Source: an uncultured Fidelibacterota bacterium
GTDB lineage: Bacteria; Fidelibacterota; Marinisomatia; Marinisomatales; Marinisomataceae
NCBI GenBank assembly: GCA_902624575.1
Contig: CACNXV010000006.1
Location: 1-36,668, forward strand
Length of the DNA: 36,668 bases
Direction: 5' to 3'
Of the stretch, positions 15,342 to 23,187 are shown in pieces. Under the pieces are notes generated by a model. That model saw nothing but the letters and a program-made list of their open reading frames with translations. It did no database searches and was not told where the DNA came from. The position numbers and the translations under genes were made by a program. Numbering within the stretch: position 1 is the stretch's first letter; each line of letters starts with the position of its first letter.

Positions 15342-16184
15342 TTAATACTTCCTCTCTCTTCTTTCAGTTATGAAATAAGCTAGGTTACCTAAAACAATAA
15401 ATAATACTATTACCAGGTGTGCAAATGACTGTGCAGCCATTCCTTGAATAGCAATACCTGGTCTTGAAATCATTGACTCGTACTCTGCTGCACCTGGCAT
15501 TCCTGCTAAAACACCTTTTATTTGTCCACTTTGAACATAAGGCATCACTTCATTAACTTGAATTGAAGTTGTGCCTGATGAAAGAGGTACACCAGTTGGA
15601 TCTCCACCGTATTGAACCCATTCAAAAGTTCCTGGATATCCAGCAGAGCCAGTAAAAATAAATTGAAAATCTTTTAAATTATTAATTCCTTCCATCATTG
15701 GAATATCTTCTAGCATTGTTCCTTTAGAGTCAACTGTGTAAACTTTTCTAAGATCACTTGCTAATCCTTTTACAATAGCCTCATTACCTGGCCTGAAACC
15801 AAGTAGTACATAATCTTCATATTCTGTTAGTTCAAACTCTTGATTTATCTCTTCCAAAGCATCAAGAGCCATATATAGCCCATCAGGCCACAAGCAAGTT
15901 ATATAAATTTGATGATCGTCTCTTAGCAACTGTCTCATTACCCCTAAAGTCATTGGATGAATTTCAGGTTTCGTACTTGGACCATAATCAAATGACATTA
16001 AGACTTTTGAATTTGAGGGAATTGCTTCAATAGCATCATATACTTTCCTTGTTGTAGGAGTCTCTTTTATAGGTAAATCTACAGGTCTCAATAGAGGAAT
16101 TAAAACAGCTAATCCAATTAATAAAAAGATAAATCTTCTATCAACAGAACCTAATTTTAGTATCATATCTTCAAATAATCTCAT
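15342..16184 (-). CDS. Membrane protein with a large soluble domain flanked by two helices, unknown function
   Basis: A 280-residue protein: one hydrophobic helix near 18-34, a soluble domain of about 210 residues, and a second helix near 252-270 followed by a short basic tail (RRERKY). The domain has the recurrent-looking motifs 'MSFDYGPSTKPEIHPM', 'LLGFRPGNEAIV', 'YPGTFEWV' and 'AGMPGAAEYE', which suggest a ligand-binding alpha/beta domain rather than a spacer. With both tails cytosolic the domain would be periplasmic, but the topology is uncertain. It overlaps the upstream 300-aa gene by 4 bp. I do not recognise a named family. Confidence 0.75.
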   Translation of the reverse strand: MRLFEDMILKLGSVDRRFIFLLIGLAVLIPLLRPVDLPIKETPTTRKVYDAIEAIPSNSKVLMSFDYGPSTKPEIHPMTLGVMRQLLRDDHQIYITCLWPDGLYMALDALEEINQEFELTEYEDYVLLGFRPGNEAIVKGLASDLRKVYTVDSKGTMLEDIPMMEGINNLKDFQFIFTGSAGYPGTFEWVQYGGDPTGVPLSSGTTSIQVNEVMPYVQSGQIKGVLAGMPGAAEYESMISRPGIAIQGMAAQSFAHLVIVLFIVLGNLAYFITERRERKY

Positions 16185-17083
16185 TGGTCACCTATGTAAG
16201 ATTTTTCAAGTCCAAAAATGTAACGTAAACTAGTTACAATAATTCCTAAACCAATTCCAATCATTATAGCTCTCGCCCCAGCAAGATTTGGAACAGTATA
16301 AATCCATTCTTGTAAAGATGGTAGGTAGAAAATAGCAGGTTCTGTTGGATTCCAACCCATACTTGTTCCCATAACAGTTACAAGGGCTAACCCAGCAACA
16401 AAAACACCAAAAACAATTTTTCTACTTTTAAGATAAGTATTTGCAAAAATCGTGGCAACAAAGACTAATAAATACATTATCATCCATGGAGTTATTAATC
16501 CACCAATTGGCACTCTTCCTAACATGATAATAATTCCTGCTAGAAGTAGTAAAGTTGCTTCAAAATTTCTAGCTCTAAATGCTCTGTAAGAGGCTGAAGC
16601 TACATAAAATGCTAACAACGCAAACATTGTAGCTGATAAAGGTGTAAAAATATTATCAAACATCCATTTAAATAATCCGCCTTCAGTTGAAATGTGTGCT
16701 CCCCACTCAACAGCTCTAACAGAATCAGAAGAGCCTGAAGCAAGCAGTGCATTTTCAGCAGCTCTTTGAGTAAAGAAAACTTCTTCACCAACAAAGAATG
16801 CACCTTTCATAAAAAATCCAATTATAAAAGCAAAGAAGAAAGAAGCTATTGCAATTACACTATACTGCCAACCTGATTGTCTTTTAACAACTTTAAGAAA
16901 TTGAAGTTTTAGGAGGTTTAACGCTCCAAGAAAAATTGCAAAACTTGCAATAATATCATACCATTGAGTGGCATCATCATTAACAAACGCTTCAATAGAT
17001 TCATTTTCAATAAACCAACCAAACAGGGTTAAAGAACCAAAGAAAGCTACAATCCCAATCGGTATATATCTTCTTAAAATCAT
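16181..17083 (-). CDS. Eight-helix membrane protein of the MutL-like cluster, unknown function
   Basis: A 300-residue integral membrane protein with about eight hydrophobic segments (roughly 7-24, 42-60, 74-92, 145-165, 172-190, 195-215, 222-242, 270-290). A soluble loop of about 50 residues lies between helices 3 and 4. The segment 'SASYRAFRARNFEATLLLLA', followed by 'GRVPIGG', is a distinctive basic cytosolic loop that I remember from conserved hypothetical proteins in other phyla. No enzyme or carrier signature is visible. It is tightly packed between the DUF6754-like gene (1-bp gap) and the 280-aa gene (4-bp overlap). Confidence 0.75.
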   Translation of the reverse strand: MILRRYIPIGIVAFFGSLTLFGWFIENESIEAFVNDDATQWYDIIASFAIFLGALNLLKLQFLKVVKRQSGWQYSVIAIASFFFAFIIGFFMKGAFFVGEEVFFTQRAAENALLASGSSDSVRAVEWGAHISTEGGLFKWMFDNIFTPLSATMFALLAFYVASASYRAFRARNFEATLLLLAGIIIMLGRVPIGGLITPWMIMYLLVFVATIFANTYLKSRKIVFGVFVAGLALVTVMGTSMGWNPTEPAIFYLPSLQEWIYTVPNLAGARAIMIGIGLGIIVTSLRYIFGLEKSYIGDQ

Positions 17084-17084
17084 A

Positions 17085-17963
17085 CTAGAGGCCTAAAAAG
17101 TTTAAAAGATTAAAATTAGTTAGTCCTAAATCATAAAGTGCTCTAGAAACTAAAGCAGCTCCTATAAAGCTGATCAATATTAGTTTAACCATATCTTGTG
17201 TTTTCACACCAGCAATTAGTTCTGGTTTTCTTGATAAATATGCACTAGCAGCAAAATACTCTTCTCCCATTAGAGTGTAGTCACATGCTGTAACAAAAAA
17301 TGGTATTTGAGCTTGTGATGCTGTACCAGCTATCTGAATTGCTCCTATACTATTTCCAGTTTCAGCAAATAATAATGACTCAGCATAGAATTTACCCATA
17401 TACATACAAGCGGCAGGTTTGTCTCTTTGCATTATTCCATTTACACCTGCAGCGTAAGCAAATTGATCATCTGTAACATAATGCACCATATCCTCTTTAA
17501 ACATTTCAGGTCTACCTTGTGTAAGATATGCTTCTTTACATGATTCACGAGCAGCTTGCATAACAATTGATCTTGCAACCGGGACATCTAAATTTGTCTC
17601 ATATTGCGCAGTCATTTGTGCAACGTGACCTAAAATAATTACACCTGCTACAGTCTCTACCTCATTCATATCCATAATTCCAGGTACGTATAATATAGGT
17701 CTACCCATTTCCGTTGATCTTCCAACAGCTTCTTCAACTGCTTTAAGTCCCGGAATTGTTCTAAGAAAAATTGAGTCTGAAGAAATTCTTGCCTGATTTA
17801 CTTCATTAAACATTACCATTATAATAGTTAGTAGTAAGATAAACATTACAGATCTTTCAGACTTGAAAAAATGAATTGAATCAGGAAGTGATGAAAGTAA
17901 AAAAGTGAACAAAGAAATTCCTACAAAGCCTAAAATATATGTTTTTAATTGCTGATTATTCAT
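17085..17963 (-). CDS. DUF6754-like membrane-anchored protein
   Basis: A 292-residue protein with two N-terminal helices (about 10-27 and 37-52), a conserved cytosolic domain and a C-terminal helix near 263-283. Telling stretches are 'FLRTIPGLKAVEEAVGRSTE', 'MGRPILYVPGIMD', 'VTDDQFAYAAGVNGIM', 'YMGKFYAESLLFAETGN' and 'ACDYTLMGEEYFAASAYLS'. From memory these match the domain called DUF6754, which has no assigned function; that label is moderately sure. The domain looks like an alpha/beta ligand- or nucleotide-binding fold but lacks a P-loop. The start overlaps the 89-aa gene by 8 bp. Its position between the ATPase and the multi-helix proteins suggests it links them. Confidence 0.8.
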   Translation of the reverse strand: MNNQQLKTYILGFVGISLFTFLLSSLPDSIHFFKSERSVMFILLLTIIMVMFNEVNQARISSDSIFLRTIPGLKAVEEAVGRSTEMGRPILYVPGIMDMNEVETVAGVIILGHVAQMTAQYETNLDVPVARSIVMQAARESCKEAYLTQGRPEMFKEDMVHYVTDDQFAYAAGVNGIMQRDKPAACMYMGKFYAESLLFAETGNSIGAIQIAGTASQAQIPFFVTACDYTLMGEEYFAASAYLSRKPELIAGVKTQDMVKLILISFIGAALVSRALYDLGLTNFNLLNFLGL

Positions 17964-18225
17964 TTTTACCTAATTTTTCTAACTCGCAGATTAAAAATTC
18001 AACACTTGATTGTTCTTCAAATAATTCTGCAGCTCTATAATAACCATCTGTTTTGACAAATGCACTAATAATCGGCCCGAAAAATACCATTGTTTGACTT
18101 CCAATAAAATTTAAAGGCTTTGCCATCTCTAAAAAAAAGATTGAGGGTGTAATCATTTGGTACTCAAAAATTTTTTTTGCCAACCTTGATAAAAAGTTTT
18201 TATCGTCTTGAGTTAAAGCACTCAT
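17956..18225 (-). CDS. 89-aa small helical protein of the MutL-like cluster
   Basis: An 89-residue protein without a signal peptide. It is helical and amphipathic, with a central motif 'FFLEMAKPLNFIGSQTMVFF' and an acidic C-terminal helix 'AAELFEEQSSVEFLICELEK'. The middle could lie on or partly in the membrane. It starts inside the end of the KOW-protein gene (4-bp overlap) and ends inside the start of the DUF6754-like gene (8-bp overlap). This strict translational coupling implies a subunit of the same assembly. I know no named family for it. Confidence 0.75.
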   Translation of the reverse strand: MSALTQDDKNFLSRLAKKIFEYQMITPSIFFLEMAKPLNFIGSQTMVFFGPIISAFVKTDGYYRAAELFEEQSSVEFLICELEKLGKNE

Positions 18226-19346
18226 TGCAATTCAACCATTTCAAGGTTTGCTCTAGGTATTAAAGTTTTGACTCCATCAATATCTATTTCAGCAACTCTT
18301 ACCATAGTCTCAGACTCCATCTTATTAAGCTCTGATGGCAAAGCAGTAACTTTTCCAATTTTTCCAAAGTTTGGAGAGCGAATCACTCTTACTGTACTAC
18401 CCTCCTGAATTCCTTCTGGCTCTTTTGATACTGAATCTTCATCCATAGTTGATCCTTGAACTGGGATAACAATTTCAGGTCTTATAACTCCAGCTCTAAT
18501 TTGCGTTGCTCCATTTACTGATGCATCATTGCCATTATTTTCTTTCAATAAGTTAAAAGTTGCGTCGCTCATAGGAATGGAGCCATATCCTTCTGTGACA
18601 ATTAATGCTGTAGGAAGTTTTTCAGTCCCAGTGATAGCAACACCTAAGTCATAGCCAAGAACAGCCTTTAAATCATAATAGTTAAAACCGCCTACAACAA
18701 TTCCAGCAACATTACATTTCATTGCTTTTTTATAGGCTTCAAGACTTAAAAATGATCCGCCAATCAAAATTTTTCCAGCCATACTATCATTAATTTGCTC
18801 AGCTGTAAGTTCTTCATTTGCATTTTTAGAAACTAATTCTAATGAACCTCTTTTTTCTCCAGCAATTCCGAAAATTCCTTGAATAAAAGCTGCATCAGAT
18901 TTTAATATAATCCCTTCTTTTTCGATAACTTCGTCAACAGATCCACTTACATAAGCATCAACTTCTACTGGTATTGGTGCTTCTCTAACAACTACTCTTC
19001 CAGTCGCTTCTGATATAGATTCAATAGTGCCATCAACTGGTGATTCAACTGAAGATTTAAACATCCCAAAGATGCCTGGAGTCTCTGCAATCATATCTCC
19101 TTTTTTTACATCATCACCTTCTTTTACAACCAAACAATCAATTACATCGCTAGGTTCAATATTCAAAATATTATTTACTTTTAGCATTTGAACATTTCCT
19201 GGAAGATTAGTTGATGCAACAACAGTATCAGGAGACAGACTATCTCCCTTTTTAACCAAAACCTCTCCTTTAAGAGGAAGAATTCTTTCTTTTCTAAAAA
19301 GTGTCTTTTTTAAAACTTTTAATCCAGGTGTATATGAATGTGCCAT
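18222..19346 (-). CDS. Hybrid-barrel protein with a C-terminal KOW motif, unknown function
   Basis: A 374-residue soluble protein. Residues about 25-125 carry two hammerhead-like repeats ('EVLVKKGDSLSPDTVVAST' and 'VVKEGDDVKKGDMIAETPG', then 'ESPVDGTIESISEATGRVVV'), the pattern of biotinyl/lipoyl-like barrel-sandwich hybrid domains as in RnfC or NqrA, but without a biotinylated or lipoylated Lys. The middle (150-270) is an alpha/beta region rich in Gly. Residues about 312-335 (EGSTVRVIRSPNFGKIGKV) are a KOW motif, usually an RNA- or protein-binding element. It overlaps the MutL-like gene by 1 bp and the 89-aa gene by 4 bp. I take it as the soluble scaffold of the cluster, by context only. Confidence 0.78.
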   Translation of the reverse strand: MAHSYTPGLKVLKKTLFRKERILPLKGEVLVKKGDSLSPDTVVASTNLPGNVQMLKVNNILNIEPSDVIDCLVVKEGDDVKKGDMIAETPGIFGMFKSSVESPVDGTIESISEATGRVVVREAPIPVEVDAYVSGSVDEVIEKEGIILKSDAAFIQGIFGIAGEKRGSLELVSKNANEELTAEQINDSMAGKILIGGSFLSLEAYKKAMKCNVAGIVVGGFNYYDLKAVLGYDLGVAITGTEKLPTALIVTEGYGSIPMSDATFNLLKENNGNDASVNGATQIRAGVIRPEIVIPVQGSTMDEDSVSKEPEGIQEGSTVRVIRSPNFGKIGKVTALPSELNKMESETMVRVAEIDIDGVKTLIPRANLEMVELQ

Positions 19347-21172
19347 TAGAATAAATCTCCTTTTGGATATTCATCTACTGAATTTGACCAATTTAATAAG
19401 CTTTCAATTCTTTCAGATGAATCGGTTGATAAAGTAATTGGTCTGTTTCTACCATCAAAAATAAGTCCAACAACTCCGCCAAAAATTACTGATTCTAAAG
19501 ATTCACCCTTCCCAGCTCCAACATCAATTCCTCGAGAAGGTTTTATACTAACTTGAACTTCTTCATAAGGAACCTCTAGCATTTCAAGTGAACCTTCTAA
19601 AATTTCAATTTGCTTTGTGGAGCCGTCTTTAAATGTCATAGAAACATCAGCCATCTTAGATCCAGGTTTTGCCTTTCCAACTGGAGTAACACATGTCCCT
19701 AATCTAATTAAACAGTCATTATCAAAAACCTCTAAAGCTGCCTGACTAGCATCATCCTTTAGATCATCTTTATCAATATTTGCAAGTACTCCCAATTGCG
19801 GCATCATAAAAATTGAATCAACAGCAAGTTGCGTTATTCCTTCAGGCATAAACGCGTCAATTAACATTCTAGCTGACTGTTGTCTTCTAGGTGCATGAGA
19901 TAAGACGCCTCCAGAACCAACGAGCAAATCAAGATCCATCATATTTACAAGTGATTGACCACTTGAAGACTGCTCAAAAGCATCGGAAATGGTTCGCTCT
20001 GATTGAACACCTTTTAAGCTAGTTGCAAATGCTTTATGTTGAATAAAGGAAAGTCTTAGCGCTTCCCTGGCAATTGCTTGTTCAATAACTAGCTCTTCTA
20101 ATGATTGTGGAACAGTTGTCGGCCTAATCATTTTATTACCGATTCTATTAGTCAGTTCGCTTCTATCAATATCAAAAGGAACCCATCTCAAGACATTATC
20201 AAGTCCAGATTCTGCAAGAACATTACAAATTGAATAACTCATCCCAAGATTTGCACTTACAGTTCTGTTAAATTTTTCTTCAAAAACTGAGAAAATGTCT
20301 GTAGTAGCGCCACCAATATCAACACCTACAACAGAAATTTTTTCCTTTTTAGCAATCATTTCAATTAATGAACCAACTGCTCCAGGTGTAGGCATTATTG
20401 GTGCATCAGTCCATGACATTAATTTTTTATAACCTGGTGCTTGAGCCATAACATGCTCCATAAAAAGATCGTGAATTTTATCTCTTGATGGCTCTAAATT
20501 TTCTTGTTCTAAAACTGGTCTAATATTATCAACAATATCTAAATCAGATATCTCTCCAAGTGTTTCTCTTATAGAGTCTTGAGCTTTATTATTTCCTGCA
20601 TAAATAACAGGTAATTTATAATTTTGACCAAGTCTTGGTCTAGGATTTGCAGCAGCTAAAATTTCAGCTAACTCCATTACGTGAGTGGTAGTACCACCAT
20701 CCGTTCCTCCAGAAAGTAAAATCATATCAGGTCTTAATTGACGAATTCTTGTAATTTTTTCATGCGGCAACCTTCCATCATTAGATGCGAGTACATCCAT
20801 AACAATTGAGCCGGCACCTAATGCAGCTCTTTCTGCACTTTCTCCTGACATTGACTTGACAACTCCAGCAACCATCATTTGTAAACCACCCCCAGCAGAG
20901 CTTGTTGAAACGTAAATATCAACACCTTTAGATCCATTATCAGGTGTAATGATTTTATCTCCATCAAGAATAGTTCTTCCTGAAAGTTCTTCTACTTCCA
21001 TTACTGCATTTAAAACACCTTTAGTAACATCTTCAAAAGGAGCTTCAACAGTAGTAGGTGCCTCACCACGAAAAGTTAATCGATAACGATCATCTTTCCA
21101 CTCAATGAGAATTGCTTTTGTAGTTGTACTTCCGCAGTCTGTTGCTAAAATTGATTTAATTTTTTTACTCAT
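19346..21172 (-). CDS. Glutamate-mutase MutL-family (ASKHA) ATPase
   Basis: A 608-residue protein of the MutL family named from clostridial glutamate mutase operons; it is unrelated to mismatch-repair MutL. It has the actin/Hsp70/sugar-kinase fold: phosphate-1 loop 'ATDCGSTTTKA' (10-20), a glycine/Thr loop 'LLSGGTDGGTTTH' (152-164), phosphate-2 loop 'VDIGGATTD' (284-292) and adenosine-type 'VGSGGVLSHAPRR' (418-430). In mutase systems the protein is thought to service a B12 enzyme, but no mutase, cobalamin or radical-SAM gene is nearby. The remaining 150 C-terminal residues are beta-rich. It overlaps cdsA by 4 bp and leads a run of seven packed genes. Confidence 0.87.
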   Translation of the reverse strand: MSKKIKSILATDCGSTTTKAILIEWKDDRYRLTFRGEAPTTVEAPFEDVTKGVLNAVMEVEELSGRTILDGDKIITPDNGSKGVDIYVSTSSAGGGLQMMVAGVVKSMSGESAERAALGAGSIVMDVLASNDGRLPHEKITRIRQLRPDMILLSGGTDGGTTTHVMELAEILAAANPRPRLGQNYKLPVIYAGNNKAQDSIRETLGEISDLDIVDNIRPVLEQENLEPSRDKIHDLFMEHVMAQAPGYKKLMSWTDAPIMPTPGAVGSLIEMIAKKEKISVVGVDIGGATTDIFSVFEEKFNRTVSANLGMSYSICNVLAESGLDNVLRWVPFDIDRSELTNRIGNKMIRPTTVPQSLEELVIEQAIAREALRLSFIQHKAFATSLKGVQSERTISDAFEQSSSGQSLVNMMDLDLLVGSGGVLSHAPRRQQSARMLIDAFMPEGITQLAVDSIFMMPQLGVLANIDKDDLKDDASQAALEVFDNDCLIRLGTCVTPVGKAKPGSKMADVSMTFKDGSTKQIEILEGSLEMLEVPYEEVQVSIKPSRGIDVGAGKGESLESVIFGGVVGLIFDGRNRPITLSTDSSERIESLLNWSNSVDEYPKGDLF

Positions 21173-21834
21173 AAATAATAAGCATAAACATAAAACAATG
21201 TAACCGGTGTTGTCAATATTAAAGAGTCTAATCTATCAAACATTCCTCCGTGACCCATCAAAATATTTGAAGAATCTTTTATTTTGGCTTTTCTTTTAAG
21301 ATAAGATTCAAAACTATCTCCAAAAAAACCAACTACATTGCATATAAAAATCATGACGTATTTGTCGACCATACTAATTTGATAGTTAGTAAATATTGGT
21401 AAAATATATTCATTACAGTAGGAGAAAAAAATTATTGAACCAACTAAACCACCAAAAAAACCTGAAACTGTTTTGTTTGGACTGATATTTGGTAAAATTT
21501 TGGGTCCTTTGAGCAATTTACCCACAATAAAAGCCATAGAATCATTAATCATTACACCAGAAAAAAGCAAAAATGTAAAAAAAGATAAAATTTGATCATC
21601 TATCGTTCTCAAATAAATCAAACTAATCATACTACCTAAAATGTAAATAATCCCAAAAACAAACCATTTGTTATAGCTGCTAAAAGTTTTAATTAACTTT
21701 ACGTACTCTTGAAATGCGAGCAAGTAGCAAAAGATTACAATAGCAAAAAATATAAGTATATGGTTTATTATTAAAAAAATAATAGAGGGAAACCCAATTA
21801 AACCGATTACTATTCTTGAAGTAAGTGAACTCAT
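21169..21834 (-). CDS. cdsA: Phosphatidate cytidylyltransferase
   Basis: A 221-residue membrane enzyme that makes CDP-diacylglycerol from phosphatidate and CTP. About six hydrophobic helices are visible. The signature begins 'SYLKRKAKIKDSSN' (177-190) and ends 'HGGMFDRLD' (195-203), and the upstream motifs 'NDSMAFIVGK' (97-106) and 'SPNKTVSG' (118-125) match the family. It is short compared with the E. coli enzyme (285), having fewer N-terminal helices. The gene stands 25 bp after a diacylglycerol-kinase-like gene and overlaps the MutL-like gene by 4 bp. Its neighbours point to phospholipid synthesis. Confidence 0.93.
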   Translation of the reverse strand: MSSLTSRIVIGLIGFPSIIFLIINHILIFFAIVIFCYLLAFQEYVKLIKTFSSYNKWFVFGIIYILGSMISLIYLRTIDDQILSFFTFLLFSGVMINDSMAFIVGKLLKGPKILPNISPNKTVSGFFGGLVGSIIFFSYCNEYILPIFTNYQISMVDKYVMIFICNVVGFFGDSFESYLKRKAKIKDSSNILMGHGGMFDRLDSLILTTPVTLFYVYAYYL

Positions 21835-21859
21835 AAAAACAAAATAATTAATGTAAAAT

Positions 21860-22747
21860 TCAAATCAAAAGTTTAAATGCTTTTGGTAAAATATCAACAG
21901 ATGCAACCTGGCTTTCAACAATGTCACCATCAATGTTATAAAAAGTCTTATAGCCCGGGTCAATGCAAAAGGTCTTTACTTGAATGCTGCTCACATATGG
22001 TAATTCAATATGAGAACCATCATATACTTTCTTAAAAACTTTAGCAATTTGTAATCTAGAAATATTTTCGTTTACCAAAACTAAGTCCATTTTCCCATCG
22101 AAAAACCCTCCTTTTGGTGCAACTTTCATTCCCTTTCCTGTGTGAATACTGTTACATCCAACAATAAATGCACATGTTCTCTTTTTTTCTTCATTATCGA
22201 TCGTAATTCTAGCAGTATGCATTTTTTTTTCAATTAAAGTTATAATTGACGCTACATCATATCTAATTGGACCGAGCCAACGTAATTTTTCAGCTCTAAT
22301 ATTACCATAAGAAAACATACCCCACCCTAAGACACTGACGCTCAACCTATTAAAGCTATCAAATTTTACATTATTTAAATCGGCTTTTTTGTAATTTTCT
22401 CCTAGAGCAGCATCAAGCGCATCTTTAATTTTTAGTAATCCTAGATCATGCATGACTGAATTTCCTGATCCGGTAGGCATTATTCCAATTTTATATTTTT
22501 CTAATTTGTCAATTTCAAACAACTTATTTAGAACATCATTTATTGAACCATCACCACCAAAAATTAAAATTCTATCAATATCATTTGGAAGTGATTCAAT
22601 GATTTTTTCTACGTGTCCGGCATATTTAGAGAGAAATAAAATAGGTTTAAAATTCCTCTGATTAATCTCATTTTCAACTTCATAATATACTTTAAGTGAT
22701 TTCTTTAAACCACTCACAGGATTGACAATACAAGCAATTTTTTTCAT
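21860..22747 (-). CDS. Diacylglycerol/lipid kinase family protein (YegS/DgkB-like)
   Basis: A 295-residue lipid kinase. 'IVNPVSGLKK' (7-16), the nucleotide-binding 'GGDGSINDVLN' (64-74) and 'PTGSGNSVMHDL' (91-102) are the family motifs, followed by a beta-sandwich C-terminal domain. The enzyme transfers phosphate from ATP to diacylglycerol or a similar lipid, giving phosphatidate, the substrate of the next gene product CdsA. No transmembrane helix is seen, so it acts at the cytosolic membrane surface. It overlaps rlpA by 4 bp. Confidence 0.88.
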   Translation of the reverse strand: MKKIACIVNPVSGLKKSLKVYYEVENEINQRNFKPILFLSKYAGHVEKIIESLPNDIDRILIFGGDGSINDVLNKLFEIDKLEKYKIGIMPTGSGNSVMHDLGLLKIKDALDAALGENYKKADLNNVKFDSFNRLSVSVLGWGMFSYGNIRAEKLRWLGPIRYDVASIITLIEKKMHTARITIDNEEKKRTCAFIVGCNSIHTGKGMKVAPKGGFFDGKMDLVLVNENISRLQIAKVFKKVYDGSHIELPYVSSIQVKTFCIDPGYKTFYNIDGDIVESQVASVDILPKAFKLLI

Positions 22748-23187
22748 TTATAATACTTATTATCACCCAATCGAAGAACTTCGATTTTGACCTTAGCTGT
22801 ACCTTGACTTACAAAGTCTAATTTTCTTGCAGCTTTATAAGAAAGATCAATAATTCTTCCTTTTACAAAAGGACCTCTATCATTAATAAATAGCTTAATT
22901 GACCTTCCATTTTCAAGATTAGTAACTCTAACCTTTGTACCTAAAGGATATGATTTATGAGCTGCACTTACCTTGTACATATTAAAAATTTCTCCATTCG
23001 CAGTTCTCTTCTTATGAAATTTCTTACCATAGTATGATGCAATACCAATTTGTACTTTTGGATGATTTTTTATCGACTCAATTTGTTTTCGAGACATGCC
23101 AGTTGTGTCGACATAATCTCCATAGGCAATATTGGAACCACAGGACACAAACAGCATTGCAATTACAATAAAATACTTTTTAATCAT
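22744..23187 (-). CDS. rlpA: RlpA-like septal lipoprotein
   Basis: A 147-residue lipoprotein: signal with lipobox 'FVSC' (Cys16) and a double-psi beta-barrel domain (about 48-140). 'GIASYYGKKFHKKRTANGE', 'AAHKSYPLGTKVRVTN' and 'FINDRGPFVKGRIIDLS' match RlpA, with Asp in 'NDRGP' as the putative catalytic residue. RlpA is an outer-membrane lytic transglycosylase that acts on peptide-free peptidoglycan at the septum in Pseudomonas. It lacks the SPOR domain that binds the septum in E. coli, so septal targeting is uncertain. It overlaps the pyrD end by 8 bp. Confidence 0.88.
   Translation of the reverse strand: MIKKYFIVIAMLFVSCGSNIAYGDYVDTTGMSRKQIESIKNHPKVQIGIASYYGKKFHKKRTANGEIFNMYKVSAAHKSYPLGTKVRVTNLENGRSIKLFINDRGPFVKGRIIDLSYKAARKLDFVSQGTAKVKIEVLRLGDNKYYK

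Noticed and set aside
19346-21172. Reading this gene as DNA mismatch-repair MutL
   Set aside because: The protein has ASKHA-type phosphate loops and no GHKL ATPase motifs; the shared name comes from the glutamate mutase operon.
14567-21172. A glutamate mutase (B12) operon
   Set aside because: No GlmS/GlmE-like subunit, methylaspartase or cobalamin-binding domain is present; only the MutL-like protein links it to that pathway.
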